Below are positions 8,760 to 17,438 of a DNA stretch of 64,000 bases, one piece after another. The translations under genes were made by a program, and so were the position numbers. Below the pieces are notes generated by a model that was not told the origin of the DNA, did no database searches, and saw only the letters and a list, made by a program, of their open reading frames with translations. Numbering within the stretch: position 1 is the first letter of the stretch; each line of letters begins with the position of its first letter. The stretch comes from Phytoactinopolyspora halotolerans (GTDB lineage: Bacteria; Actinomycetota; Actinomycetes; Jiangellales; Jiangellaceae), in assembly GCF_010550675.1 (NCBI RefSeq), contig NZ_JAAGOA010000014.1, positions 1 through 64,000 of the forward strand, written 5' to 3'.

Positions 8760-9752
8760 ATGCTGAGTTCTGTGACGAATACTCCCGCGCGCCTGCTCAG
8801 GCTGCTGTCGTTGCTCCAGTCGCCCCGCGAGTGGCCCGGCAGCGAGCTGGCGGCGCGGCTCGGAGTGAGCACACGGACGGTCCGGCGGGACATCGACCGG
8901 CTGCGCGAGCTGGGCTATCCGGTGGAGGCCGCCATGGGTGCCCTCGGCGGGTATCGGCTGGTGGCTGGGGCCGCGATGCCGCCGCTGCTGCTCGACGACG
9001 ACGAGGCTGTCGCCGTGGCGGTGGGCGTCCGTACCGCGGCGGGCCTCGCGGTGGACGGCCTGGGTGAGGCGTCGGTACGGGCCCTGGCCAAACTCGAGCA
9101 GGTGCTTCCCGCCCGACTGCGTTACCGGGTACGCATCATCAATGCGGCGACCGCGCCGCTGAGCGGGGACGGGCCGGAGGTGGACCCGGAGACGCTGACC
9201 GGGCTGGCGGCATCGGTGACGGCGGCTGAGCGGGTGCGGTTCAGCTACCAGGCCAACGACTCCACAGTGACGAAGCGGCTGGTGGAGCCGGCAGGACTCG
9301 TGGTGAGCGGCCGACGCTGGTACCTGGTGGGCCATGACCTCGGCCGTGCGGCGTGGCGTACCTTCCGGGTGGACCGGATCCGGGATGTTCACCGTACCGG
9401 CGTGCGGACCGCCCCGCCCGAGCTGCCGGCAGCCGATGCCGCCGCGTATGTGCAGGGCAGACGGTCCGACTGGGGAACGCCGACGGTCCACGTGCGGGTG
9501 ACGTTCGATGCCCCCGTTCACGACGTGGCCGGCCGCCTGGGCGATGTGCCAGGGCAGGTGGTGGCCGTGGACGACCGCTGCTGTCGGCTGGACGGCCGGC
9601 GGGACGACTCCATGGCATGGCTGGCCGCTCGCCTGATGACGTTGGGGTGCGACTTCGTCGTGGAAGAGCCGCCGGAGCTGATCGAACAGGTCCGGGCGCT
9701 GGGTGCCCGAGCCCTGCGAGCGGCCGGCTCGCCGGGCACTCGGCCCGTGTGA
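8760..9752 (+). CDS. WYL-domain transcriptional regulator (HTH_11 type)
   Basis: The protein (330 aa from ATG 8760) begins with an HTH_11 winged helix (PARLLRLLSLLQ..., recognition helix LGVSTRTVRRDIDRLRELG). A WYL domain follows (residues about 150-220, with RRWYLVGHDL and FRVDRIRD) and then a WCX-like C-terminal domain. WYL proteins sense small ligands or nucleic acids. The start was chosen because TATATC lies 6 nt upstream (leaderless); ATG 8742 and GTG 8772 are alternatives. It sits 81 nt from the divergent epoxide hydrolase gene, the likely target. Its stop codon lies in a tandem repeat. Confidence 0.88.
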   Translation: MLSSVTNTPARLLRLLSLLQSPREWPGSELAARLGVSTRTVRRDIDRLRELGYPVEAAMGALGGYRLVAGAAMPPLLLDDDEAVAVAVGVRTAAGLAVDGLGEASVRALAKLEQVLPARLRYRVRIINAATAPLSGDGPEVDPETLTGLAASVTAAERVRFSYQANDSTVTKRLVEPAGLVVSGRRWYLVGHDLGRAAWRTFRVDRIRDVHRTGVRTAPPELPAADAAAYVQGRRSDWGTPTVHVRVTFDAPVHDVAGRLGDVPGQVVAVDDRCCRLDGRRDDSMAWLAARLMTLGCDFVVEEPPELIEQVRALGARALRAAGSPGTRPV

Positions 9753-9821
9753 CCGGCGCGTGCGGCCCGGCCCAACGTGACCGGCGCGTGCGGCCCGGCC
9801 CAACGTGACCGGCGCGTGCGG
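9749..9821. repeat. 28-nt tandem repeat, 2.6 copies
   Basis: Two complete and one partial copy of a 28-nt unit starting GTGACCGGCGCGTGCGG begin at 9749, 9777 and 9805. The first copy contains the stop codon of the WYL regulator gene. The third copy diverges after 17 nt to GTGTCAC, so that GTGAC and GTCAC flank it as an inverted repeat. Confidence 0.9.
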
Positions 9822-9878
9822 TGTCACCGTACCGTCACGAGTTCGCAACGATGGGCCCCAGGTAGTGTGCTTTTGAGT

Positions 9879-9909
9879 CGTTTCAGATACGTTGCGGAGA
9901 GCGCTTTCC
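9879..9909 (+). promoter_or_regulatory. Operator-like palindromes upstream of sugar ABC operon
   Basis: CGTTTCAGATACG (9879-9891) is an 11-of-13 palindrome. GAGAGCGCTTTCC (9897-9909) resembles the AGCGCT-centred operators of LacI-family sugar repressors. Both lie about 50-80 nt before the binding-protein ATG. No LacI-family gene is adjacent, so a repressor encoded elsewhere would be needed. Confidence 0.4.
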
Positions 9910-9958
9910 GAGGCGCTTCTCTCGTCACCGAGCGACATTCCCTACTTGGAGGCCAACT

Positions 9959-11278
9959 ATGGTCCGAACGTTCACCAGGCGTTCTGCGATGGCGGGCGCC
10001 GGCGTCCTCGCCACAGCCGCGCTCGTCCTCTCTGCCTGTGGCAGTGACGACTCCAACGACGGCGACGCCGGCGGCGGCGACAGTGCCGCGCAGGGGTTCG
10101 ACCCGAATGAGGAGGTCACCCTCAACTTCACCTGGTGGGGCAATGACGATCGGGCCGAGCGCTACAACCAGCTGATCGAGGCGTTCAACGAGGAGTACCC
10201 GAACATCACGATCAACGGCACGTTCACCGACTTCCCCGCGTACTGGGAGAAGCGCCAGACCGAGGCGGCAGGCGGGGGCCTGCCGGACGTGTGGCAGTTC
10301 TCGGATTCTTACCTGCGGCAGTACGGCGAGAGCGATCTGCTGCTGGACCTCGGGCCGTACGACGAGCACATCGACTTCAGCGCCTTCGACGACGGGCTGC
10401 TGCAGACCGGGCAGTTGGAGGGGACCCAGTACTCGTTGCCGACCGGTTACAGCGCGTGGGCGGTGTTCCAGAACGACGATCTGCTGACCGAGCTCGGCGT
10501 CGAGCCGTATGAAGGCGGCACGGACCACGCCACGTACGTCGACTGGATGGCCGACGTGACCGACGCCGGCGACGGCAGTGTGTACGGTGGCAGCGACTAT
10601 ACGCAGCGTATCCAGGGTCTTGAGATCATCCTGCGCCAGCAGGGCAAGAACCTCTACACCGAGGACGGCCAGCTCGGATTCACCGAGGATGAGCTGCGAG
10701 ACTACTGGAACTCGACGGCCGACGTCCGCGACGGCGTCACGGTGCCGCAGAGCCAGCTGGAGGAGATCATGCCGATCTCCGGCTTCGGCGGCAACCTGAC
10801 CGCGAGCGAGATGAGCTGGAGCAACTTCATCGGCGGCTATCTCGCCGACTCGGGGGCGAGCAGCATCACGATCGCCGCACCGCCGACCGAGAACCCCGAC
10901 GCCAAGGACCTGTACCGGCAGGCGGGACTGCAGATGGCGATCTCGAAGTCGACCGAGCACCCGGAGGCGGCGGCGCTGTTCCTCGACTTCGTGGTCAACA
11001 GTGAACAGGCCGGCGAGATCTTCGGGACGACGCTCGGCTTCCCCGCCTCGTCCACCAAGCTCGCGGGCGCCACCCTGGAAGGGCCGGACGCCCAGGTCGC
11101 CGACTACCTCGATTCGGTCGCCGACCGCATCGGCGACGCTCCTCCGGTCCCGGTCGACGGCTACGGCTCGCTGGAGCAGACCTTCTGGGATCTCGGCAAG
11201 GCCATCGGCCTCGGTGCCATCTCGGTGGACGACGCGGTACGGGACTTCTTCGATGAGGCGTCCGTCGTTCTCGGCTGA
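9959..11278 (+). CDS. Sugar ABC transporter substrate-binding lipoprotein
   Basis: A 439-aa CUT1-type extracellular sugar-binding protein. It has a lipoprotein signal with lipobox LVLSAC (cysteine near residue 23), a Asp/Gly-rich linker, and the SBP_bac_1 fold (VTLNFTWWGNDDRAERYNQL; TGYSAWAVFQNDDLL; MPISGFGGN). It delivers an oligosaccharide to the two permeases encoded next. ATG 9959 is preceded by TTGGAGG. The ATPase is missing from the operon, as is usual for CUT1 systems that share an MsiK-type ATPase. Confidence 0.93.
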   Translation: MVRTFTRRSAMAGAGVLATAALVLSACGSDDSNDGDAGGGDSAAQGFDPNEEVTLNFTWWGNDDRAERYNQLIEAFNEEYPNITINGTFTDFPAYWEKRQTEAAGGGLPDVWQFSDSYLRQYGESDLLLDLGPYDEHIDFSAFDDGLLQTGQLEGTQYSLPTGYSAWAVFQNDDLLTELGVEPYEGGTDHATYVDWMADVTDAGDGSVYGGSDYTQRIQGLEIILRQQGKNLYTEDGQLGFTEDELRDYWNSTADVRDGVTVPQSQLEEIMPISGFGGNLTASEMSWSNFIGGYLADSGASSITIAAPPTENPDAKDLYRQAGLQMAISKSTEHPEAAALFLDFVVNSEQAGEIFGTTLGFPASSTKLAGATLEGPDAQVADYLDSVADRIGDAPPVPVDGYGSLEQTFWDLGKAIGLGAISVDDAVRDFFDEASVVLG

Positions 11279-11326
11279 GGTTGACGTGACGGATCAATCC
11301 GTGAGTACAGAGACGGGCGTGAACCT

Positions 11327-12295
11327 GTGAACACCACACGCTCCACTATCGACGCCCGGCCCGTGGACGCCGTCCGCGGGCCCGGCGGCGAGCCAGTTGC
11401 GCGGTCCCGGCGGCGGCGCTCCGAGACGATCGCCGGGTACGTGTTCCTCTCGCCGTGGATGCTCGGCTTCCTCGGCCTCACGCTGGGGCCGATGCTGATC
11501 TCGCTGTATCTGGCGTTCACCGACTACGACATCTTCACCAGCCCGCAGTGGATCGGCCTCGGCAACTTCGAGCGCATGATGGACGACCAGAAGTTCTGGG
11601 ACTCCGTCCGCATCACGCTCATCTACGTGGTGGTCGGTACGCCGGTCAAGCTGGCCGCGGCGCTGGCTGTGGCGATGCTGTTGAACTATCGCAGCAAGGG
11701 CACCGGGTTCTTCCGTTCGGCGTTCTATGCGCCGTCGTTGATCGGAGCCAGTGTCAGCATCGCGATCGTGTGGCGGGCCATGTTCTCCACCGACGGCCCG
11801 GTGGACGGGACGCTGAGTTCGATCGGCATCGACGCCGGCGGATGGGTGGGTGATCCGACGCTGGTGATGCCGATGATGATCCTGTTGGCCGTCTGGCAGT
11901 TCGGGGCGCCGATGGTGATCTTTCTGGCCGGCTTGAAACAGGTTCCGGGCGAGCTCTATGAGGCGGCGGCCGTGGACGGTGCCGGCCCGTGGCGGAAGTT
12001 CCGCAGCGTGACGTTGCCGATGCTCTCGCCGGTGGTCTTCTTCAATCTGCTGCTGGAGATGATCCACGCTTTCCAGATCTTCGCGTCCGCGTACATCATC
12101 GGCTCCGGCACCGGGGGTCCAGCGGGTGCCACGAACTTCTACACGGTGTATCTGTACACCCGGGCGTTCGCGAACAACCAGATGGGCTACGCGGCTGCGA
12201 TGGCGTGGGTGCTGCTGATGGCGGTCGGGGTGCTGGCCTTCATCATGTTCCGCACGTCCAAGGGCTGGGTGCACTACGGAGGTGACTCACGATGA
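11327..12295 (+). CDS. Sugar ABC transporter permease (MalF type)
   Basis: A 322-aa inner-membrane permease with six or more hydrophobic spans and the EAA loop ELYEAAAVDGAGPWRKFRSV near residue 210, which docks the ATPase. It forms a heterodimer with the next gene product. The start is GTG 11327 without a strong ribosome site, 48 nt after the binding-protein stop. Its stop overlaps the next ATG (ATGA). Confidence 0.93.
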   Translation: MNTTRSTIDARPVDAVRGPGGEPVARSRRRRSETIAGYVFLSPWMLGFLGLTLGPMLISLYLAFTDYDIFTSPQWIGLGNFERMMDDQKFWDSVRITLIYVVVGTPVKLAAALAVAMLLNYRSKGTGFFRSAFYAPSLIGASVSIAIVWRAMFSTDGPVDGTLSSIGIDAGGWVGDPTLVMPMMILLAVWQFGAPMVIFLAGLKQVPGELYEAAAVDGAGPWRKFRSVTLPMLSPVVFFNLLLEMIHAFQIFASAYIIGSGTGGPAGATNFYTVYLYTRAFANNQMGYAAAMAWVLLMAVGVLAFIMFRTSKGWVHYGGDSR

Positions 12296-13203
12296 GCGAT
12301 CTCGCGGCCACAGCCACTGACACCCGGCCCGCCGCCGACACGCCGCCCCGTGCGCCCCGGCGGCCGCGCCGCAAGCACGTCACGACGGCCGTCTGGATCG
12401 TATGCCTGGTCGTCTTCACGGCGGTGGTGCTCTACCCGTTGGTCTGGATGGGCTTCGCGTCATTCAAGCCCAATCACGAGTTCGGTTCCAACTCCGGGCT
12501 GCTGCCCGACGACGCGACCATCGACAACTACGTCAAGGTGCTGGAAGGCGTCGCCGGCATTCCGCTGTCGCGGTTCTTCCTGAACTCGTTGATCCTGGCC
12601 GTCGGGTCGGTGATCGGCATCGTCATCTCGGCGTCGATGGCGGCGTACGCGTTCGCGCGGATCGCGTTCCGTGGACGTGGGCTGTTCTTCACAGTGATGA
12701 TCGCCACGCTGCTGCTGCCGTTCCACGTGCTGATCATTCCGCAGTACATGATCTACCGGAACCTGGGCCTGGTCGACACGTTCGTGCCGCTGCTGGCCGG
12801 CAAGTTCCTGGCCACAGAGGCGTTCTTCGTCTTCCTGATGGTGCAGTTCATCCGGAACCTGCCCCGAGATCTCGACGAGGCGGCCCGTATCGACGGCTGC
12901 GGTCACCCGCGCATCTACGTCATGATCACGCTGCCGCTCATCAAGCCGGCCCTGATCACGTCGTCGATCTTCGCGTTCATCTGGAGCTGGAACGACTTCC
13001 TGGGGCCGCTGCTCTACCTGAACTCGCCTGAGAAGTACCCGCTGCCGCTGGCCCTGCGCATCTTCAACGATCAGACCAGCGTGTCGGACTACGGGGCCAC
13101 CATCGCGGTGTCGGTGCTGGCGCTGCTGCCGGTGCTGCTGTTCTTCATGATCTTCCAGCGGTTCCTGGTGGAAGGCGTGGCGACGCAAGGGCTGAAGGGT
13201 TGA
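12292..13203 (+). CDS. Sugar ABC transporter permease (MalG type)
   Basis: A 303-aa permease with an N-terminal cytoplasmic Arg/Pro-rich tail, six membrane spans and the EAA loop DLDEAARIDGCGHPRIYVMI near residue 195. The C-terminus (VEGVATQGLKG) is typical of MalG-type CUT1 permeases. It pairs with the preceding MalF-type protein. ATG 12292 overlaps the upstream stop and its own TGA overlaps the TTG of the next gene. Confidence 0.94.
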   Translation: MSDLAATATDTRPAADTPPRAPRRPRRKHVTTAVWIVCLVVFTAVVLYPLVWMGFASFKPNHEFGSNSGLLPDDATIDNYVKVLEGVAGIPLSRFFLNSLILAVGSVIGIVISASMAAYAFARIAFRGRGLFFTVMIATLLLPFHVLIIPQYMIYRNLGLVDTFVPLLAGKFLATEAFFVFLMVQFIRNLPRDLDEAARIDGCGHPRIYVMITLPLIKPALITSSIFAFIWSWNDFLGPLLYLNSPEKYPLPLALRIFNDQTSVSDYGATIAVSVLALLPVLLFFMIFQRFLVEGVATQGLKG

Positions 13204-13934
13204 CCGTGCTGTCTCGTTCATACGCTCGTCGGCCGACCGCCCGGGATCGCCGGGCGGCCACCGCCGACGGCTCGGCGCTGCGCTGGCCGGGCGCGGCCGA
13301 CACCTTCGCACTCCTGGCCGAAGCGCTCTGGGTGGGTGTGCTCGTCACGGCCGTGGGGTTGCCGATCGTGACCCTGCCGGCGGCGCTGGCCGCGGGCGGC
13401 CGTCACCTCGGCCGGTTCATCCGGGCGGAGGACGCATCGCTGCGGCTGTTCTTCGCCGACCTGCGCGCGGGGTTGCGCGGGGGTGTCTTGGTGGGCTGCT
13501 GCGCCGTCGTCGCGGTGGCGGTGTTCGGGCTGGATCTGGTGATCGGGGCGTCCGGGGCGCTGCCGGGTGGCCCGTTGGTGCTGGCGGTAGGGACGGCCGG
13601 GCTCGTCGCGACCGGCGTCGTCGTGGTGCAGGCGTCGGCGTTGTGGCGACCGGAGACCGGTTGGACCGCGGCGATACGAGCCGTTCCGTCATCGCTGCGG
13701 GCCGACGTGTCCGGTGCGGCATTGCTGGTCGCGGCTCTTGGCCTCACAGTGCTGGCCGCATGGCAGCTGCCGCCGCTGATCGTGCCTGCTCTGGGTTGCC
13801 TGGTCTTCGCCGCGCAGGTATTGGGCGAACGTCGTGCTCTGCGACGCGACGCCGGCCGCGTTCGACGGGCGTCCGTCCATCGGCGGACAACCCGTAGGGA
13901 CCCGGCATCCGACACGTCATCTGGGTGGGTGTGA
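13200..13934 (+). CDS. YesL-like (DUF624) membrane protein
   Basis: A 244-aa protein with about five hydrophobic segments and a basic C-terminal tail. The layout (a segment like LWVGVLVTAVGLPIVTLPAA, then the charged stretch RFIRAEDASLRLFFADLRAG) matches the DUF624/YesL family, which commonly sits after CUT1 permease genes in sugar-uptake operons; its function is not known. The start is TTG 13200 overlapping the permease stop, or GTG 13206. It closes the operon. Confidence 0.7.
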   Translation: MTVLSRSYARRPTARDRRAATADGSALRWPGAADTFALLAEALWVGVLVTAVGLPIVTLPAALAAGGRHLGRFIRAEDASLRLFFADLRAGLRGGVLVGCCAVVAVAVFGLDLVIGASGALPGGPLVLAVGTAGLVATGVVVVQASALWRPETGWTAAIRAVPSSLRADVSGAALLVAALGLTVLAAWQLPPLIVPALGCLVFAAQVLGERRALRRDAGRVRRASVHRRTTRRDPASDTSSGWV

Positions 13935-14116
13935 CCATCCTGACCAGCGTTCCCGAAACCAGATCGGCACATCGTCGAGCCCACCACACCCACCGGACAT
14001 ACCTACCGGTCGAGCCCGCCTGCCGCGCCGGGTGCGAGGAGACGCCGGAACCAGAAGCGTCGTGATCGAGTATCCACATTCCGAGCAACCCTATGAATCA
14101 TGCCAATTAAGTAGGT

Positions 14117-14122
14117 TATGGT
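14117..14122 (+). promoter_or_regulatory. -10 box, leaderless start of TauE gene
   Basis: TATGGT ends 6 nt before ATG 14129, and no ribosome site lies between. This predicts that transcription begins on the start codon. The remainder of the 194-nt gap before it shows nothing recognisable. Confidence 0.5.
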
Positions 14123-14128
14123 GTCGGG

Positions 14129-15118
14129 ATGGACTTCGACCTGCCCATGGCCGTCGGCGCGTTCCTGGTGGCGATCGTCGTCGGTATGACCGGTATGGGC
14201 GGCGGCGCCCTGATGACGCCGATGCTGGTCACCTTCTTCGGCGTGCCCCCGCTGACCGCGGTCTCCAGCGATCTGGTGGCAGCCGCCGTCATGAAACCCG
14301 TCGGTAGCGTGGTGCATCTGCGTCGCGGGACGGTGAACCTCAGTCTGGTCCGTTGGCTGTGTGTGGGGTCGATCCCCAGCGCGTTCTCCGGCGTGCTGAT
14401 TGCTCGAGCGCTGGGGCACGGCGAAGAAGTGGAGTCGGTCATCAAGACCGCGCTGGGCGTCGCACTGCTGATCGCCGCCGGAGGGCTCGCCGTCCGCGGA
14501 TACCTGGCACTCGTGGACCGGGCCCAGCACCGGGTGGCCGACCGGAGAACCGCGGCGCCGGGAGAGCCGGCAGCTGTGCGGGCACCGGACGTGCAGGCCC
14601 GTCCCGTCCCCACGGTCATCGTGGGCGTCATCGGCGGCCTGGTGGTGGGGATGTCATCCGTCGGCTCGGGCTCGTTGATGATCGTCGCGCTGCTGGCGCT
14701 CTACCCGATGCTGCGCGCGAACCACCTCGTCGGAACCGACTTGGTGCAGGCGGTCCCGTTGGTCATGGCGGCCGCGCTCGGGCACATTCTGTTCGGCGAC
14801 TTTCAGTTGGAGATCACCACGGCGCTGCTCGCCGGGTCGATCCCCGGGGTGTACCTGGGGTCTCTGGTCTCGTCCCGGGCGCCGGGCGGCCTGGTCCGGA
14901 GGGTATTGGCGTTCGTGCTGCTAGCGTCCGCGCTGAACATGTTCGGCCTGCCGAACGTCGCCGTGCTGTGGGCGATGCTCGGCTCCGTGGTGGGCGTGTC
15001 CGTGGTGTGGATGCTGCTACGCAAGTATCACGGACTGTCGCCCGTTCCCGAGCGCGGCGAGTCGCGGGACGACGAGCCGGAGGCCGCACGTCCCGCCCGG
15101 AACACGTACGTGAGGTAA
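14129..15118 (+). CDS. TauE/SafE family sulfite/anion exporter
   Basis: A 329-aa membrane protein with two repeats of the family's glycine-rich motif: GMTGMGGGALMTPMLV near residue 12 and GMSSVGSGSLMIVALLALYP near residue 170. Each repeat is followed by several spans. The family exports sulfite, sulfoacetate or other organic anions. The hydrophilic C-terminus (residues about 300-329) lies inside the 3' end of the convergent methyltransferase gene, a 91-nt overlap. The cargo cannot be named from context. Confidence 0.88.
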   Translation: MDFDLPMAVGAFLVAIVVGMTGMGGGALMTPMLVTFFGVPPLTAVSSDLVAAAVMKPVGSVVHLRRGTVNLSLVRWLCVGSIPSAFSGVLIARALGHGEEVESVIKTALGVALLIAAGGLAVRGYLALVDRAQHRVADRRTAAPGEPAAVRAPDVQARPVPTVIVGVIGGLVVGMSSVGSGSLMIVALLALYPMLRANHLVGTDLVQAVPLVMAAALGHILFGDFQLEITTALLAGSIPGVYLGSLVSSRAPGGLVRRVLAFVLLASALNMFGLPNVAVLWAMLGSVVGVSVVWMLLRKYHGLSPVPERGESRDDEPEAARPARNTYVR

Positions 15119-15819
15119 GGGAGCTCGAACTCCGGTTTCCCGGCGAGATCCGGATGCTCGGCGCAGAAACCGCGTACCGCGGCGTCAAGCCGGTCCTGCT
15201 CATCCGGCGGGGAGACGAGGTAATAGGAGCGGGAGCGGATCAGACCGACCAGACCCTCCGGAGTCATCCGCACCGAGTGGGAGAACGCGGCTTGCTCCGG
15301 CACGTCGAAGAGCGGACCGAACGAGTCCACCAGTTCCAGTACGTGGCTGGACCCATCATGGCTGAGGTCCGCGGCCGCGGTGAGGGCCGTGACCCATGGA
15401 ACACTCTCATCGCGGAGGTTCCACATCGGCGCGAAGACGCCACCGGGACGGAGCACCCGGGCGATCTCCGCGTGTGCCGCGTCGGTGCGGAACCAGTGGT
15501 AGGCCTGGCCCGCGACCACGGCGTCGACGGAACCGTCCGGCAACGGGATGCTCTCCGCCGAGCCGTTCACAGCCTCCACGCCGGGGGTGGCGGACACCAG
15601 GCGGGCGTGCATCTGCGCGTCCGGTTCGACCGCCACCACGTCATGGCCGAGCGCATCGACGATCCGGCTGAGAATCCCGGTTCCCGCGCCGAGGTCGAGC
15701 ACGCGTCGAGGCGACGGGCCGAGTGCCCAGGTGACGGCTTCCGGCGGATACGTGGGACGGATGCGGTCGTAATCGTCGGCGATCTGTCCGAAGGACTGGG
15801 CACGATTCGCGGCGGACAT
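15028..15819 (-). CDS. Class I SAM-dependent methyltransferase
   Basis: A 263-aa protein from ATG 15819. Motif I is VLDLGAGTGILSRI (near residue 40), the acidic loop VVAVEPDAQM follows, then QAYHWF and RVLRPGGVFAPMWNL, as in the Methyltransf_11 group. The substrate is unknown. ATG 15819 is preferred to the upstream GTG because TAGGCT lies 7 nt upstream (leaderless). The C-terminal 30 residues are Ser/Arg-rich and are encoded opposite the TauE gene. Confidence 0.9.
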   Translation of the reverse strand: MSAANRAQSFGQIADDYDRIRPTYPPEAVTWALGPSPRRVLDLGAGTGILSRIVDALGHDVVAVEPDAQMHARLVSATPGVEAVNGSAESIPLPDGSVDAVVAGQAYHWFRTDAAHAEIARVLRPGGVFAPMWNLRDESVPWVTALTAAADLSHDGSSHVLELVDSFGPLFDVPEQAAFSHSVRMTPEGLVGLIRSRSYYLVSPPDEQDRLDAAVRGFCAEHPDLAGKPEFELPYLTYVFRAGRAASGSSSRDSPRSGTGDSP

Positions 15820-15826
15820 GACCCAG

Positions 15827-15832
15827 AGCCTA
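15827..15832 (-). promoter_or_regulatory. -10 box, leaderless start of methyltransferase gene
   Basis: TAGGCT on the minus strand, 7 nt before the ATG at 15819, with no ribosome site. Confidence 0.45.
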
Positions 15833-15901
15833 GCGTTTCCGCCCACCACGGAATGATGGGAGCGTCAACGCGTCGTGAGTACACCAGCTAAGGAGCGTTC
15901 C

Positions 15902-16297
15902 GTGGCACAGCCTCCGGTCCCGGACCATCTGATCGAGATTCTGAAGAAGCCGAACCCCGCGGTCATGGGTACCGTCCGCCCGGACGGTACGCCCGTGACG
16001 GTGGCCACCTGGTACCTGTGGGATGACGGGCGGATCCTGCTCAACCTGGACGCCGGCCGCAAGCGGCTGGAACACATCAAAGCCAACCCGAAGGTCTCGC
16101 TCACTGTGCTGGACGGCGACTCGTGGTACCGGCACGTCAGCGTGCAGGGCACGGTGACGCTGCAGGACGATCCTGACCTGGTGGACATCGACCGGCTGGC
16201 GCAGCACTACGGCAATGACCGGTATCCGAACCGCGAACGGCCCCGGGTCAGCGCATGGCTGGAAATCGAGAGTTATCACTCCTGGAACGTGACCTGA
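15902..16297 (+). CDS. PPOX-class F420-dependent oxidoreductase
   Basis: A 131-aa split-barrel flavin/deazaflavin protein: NPAVMGTVRPDGTPVTVATWYLWDDG near the N-terminus, then GRKRLEHIKANPKVSL and the SVQGTV strand. The group reduces or oxidises small molecules with F420 or FMN; F420 dependence fits an actinobacterial host but is inferred. GTG 15902 is chosen because AAGGAG lies 7 nt upstream; GTG 15875 is possible and adds nine residues. It is divergent from the methyltransferase. Confidence 0.88.
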   Translation: MAQPPVPDHLIEILKKPNPAVMGTVRPDGTPVTVATWYLWDDGRILLNLDAGRKRLEHIKANPKVSLTVLDGDSWYRHVSVQGTVTLQDDPDLVDIDRLAQHYGNDRYPNRERPRVSAWLEIESYHSWNVT

Positions 16298-16349
16298 TAC
16301 GGCTACGCCGCTACTGTGGTGCTGATCTGCTTCGCTGAAGGGGAGAACG

Positions 16350-17402
16350 GTGCGACGTTCCGGGGCTCAGCTCCGTCGCGGGTGGCCGGCATGCGCGGTC
16401 GCTGCCGTCGTGACGCTCGTGGCGGCCGTGGCGCCGGAGCTGTCCACCATGCCGGTCGGGGCGGTGACGGACGCGTCGCTGACGGACGTCGGCGTGGCCG
16501 GCGGCACGTGGCAGGCCGAAGCGATGCGCTTCGATCTGTTGCCGGGTGACCCGCCCGGCGACGGGGTGGAGATCGCCACCATCGAGAGGGGCGGCGTGGA
16601 TGCCGATCACCCGTCCCTGGCCGGGGCGGTGCGGAACGGCCACCACGTCGACTATTGGAACCTGGCCGTGGACGAGCAGCCGACGGCCGTGTCCGCGCAG
16701 AACGGCGTCTCGGACCCGGCGGCGCATGCGACGGGCGTGGCATCGCTGATGGTCGGACAACCGTCCGGTGCGGTACCCGGGATCGCACCCGGGGCGACCG
16801 TCTACCCGATCAACATCGGCGATGGCCGCGAGGACGACATGATCCGCGGGATCATGTGGGCGGTCGACGCGGGCGTGGACGTCGTCAACGTCTCGCAGGT
16901 GCTGGGATGCAGCTCGATCCTGGTCTTCAGCAGCTGCCCGGGCGACGTCCGAGAGGCGACGGACTATGCCGAGCGGAACGGTGTGGTGGTGGTCGCCGCG
17001 GCCGGAAACAACGGCGGCGGCGACGGCTGTACCGGAAAGACCGATGCCGACCAGTGGCCGGCGGTTCTGGACACGGTGATCTCGGTCGGCGCCTATGAGC
17101 CCGGCGGGGAGGTGTGGCAGTGCACGCCGCGCCGCGCGGACGTCGACGTCTTGGCGCCGGGCGTGCGGCTGTTGCTGGCCGACGTCGGTGGCGAACACTC
17201 CATCGGAGAAGGGACGTCCTTTGCTGCGCCGCTGGTCAGCGGATTGATCGCGGTCATCCTCGCGGAACGCCCCGACCTGAACCCGGCGGAGATCCGGCGG
17301 TCGCTGCCGAACTGGCTCGGAGCCGACGGCCGCCTCGATGTGCCGGCCGCCTTGGCGGCGGCCGGCGTCCTCGAACCGGGCGAGCGCGAGCACGTGCGCT
17401 GA
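16350..17402 (+). CDS. Secreted S8 (subtilisin-like) protease homologue with Asp-to-Glu change
   Basis: A 350-aa protein with a hydrophobic N-terminal export signal (residues about 13-32) and a subtilase fold. The serine motif GTSFAAPLVSG (Ser290) and oxyanion Asn in AAAGNN (Asn220) are intact. The histidine motif is AHATGVASL (His126), altered from the usual HGTHVAG. The aspartate motif reads ATIERGGVD, with Glu79 where the catalytic Asp normally stands. It may be a pseudoprotease or have weakened activity. GTG 16350 has GGGGAG upstream. It has no C-terminal membrane anchor, unlike mycosins. Confidence 0.85.
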   Translation: MRRSGAQLRRGWPACAVAAVVTLVAAVAPELSTMPVGAVTDASLTDVGVAGGTWQAEAMRFDLLPGDPPGDGVEIATIERGGVDADHPSLAGAVRNGHHVDYWNLAVDEQPTAVSAQNGVSDPAAHATGVASLMVGQPSGAVPGIAPGATVYPINIGDGREDDMIRGIMWAVDAGVDVVNVSQVLGCSSILVFSSCPGDVREATDYAERNGVVVVAAAGNNGGGDGCTGKTDADQWPAVLDTVISVGAYEPGGEVWQCTPRRADVDVLAPGVRLLLADVGGEHSIGEGTSFAAPLVSGLIAVILAERPDLNPAEIRRSLPNWLGADGRLDVPAALAAAGVLEPGEREHVR

Positions 17403-17426
17403 CGGCCGATCGGGCGTGTGCACACG

Positions 17427-17432
17427 TACTGT
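17427..17432 (+). promoter_or_regulatory. -10 box, leaderless start of CREST gene
   Basis: TACTGT ends 6 nt before ATG 17439, which supports that start over the upstream GTG at 17418. Confidence 0.45.
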
Positions 17433-17438
17433 CGATGT

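Noticed and set aside
8679-9938. Upstream extension of the epoxide hydrolase frame to 800 residues
   Set aside because: The extension is antisense to the WYL regulator gene, has no family similarity and is explained by GC-rich codon bias; ATG 8678 gives the normal family length.
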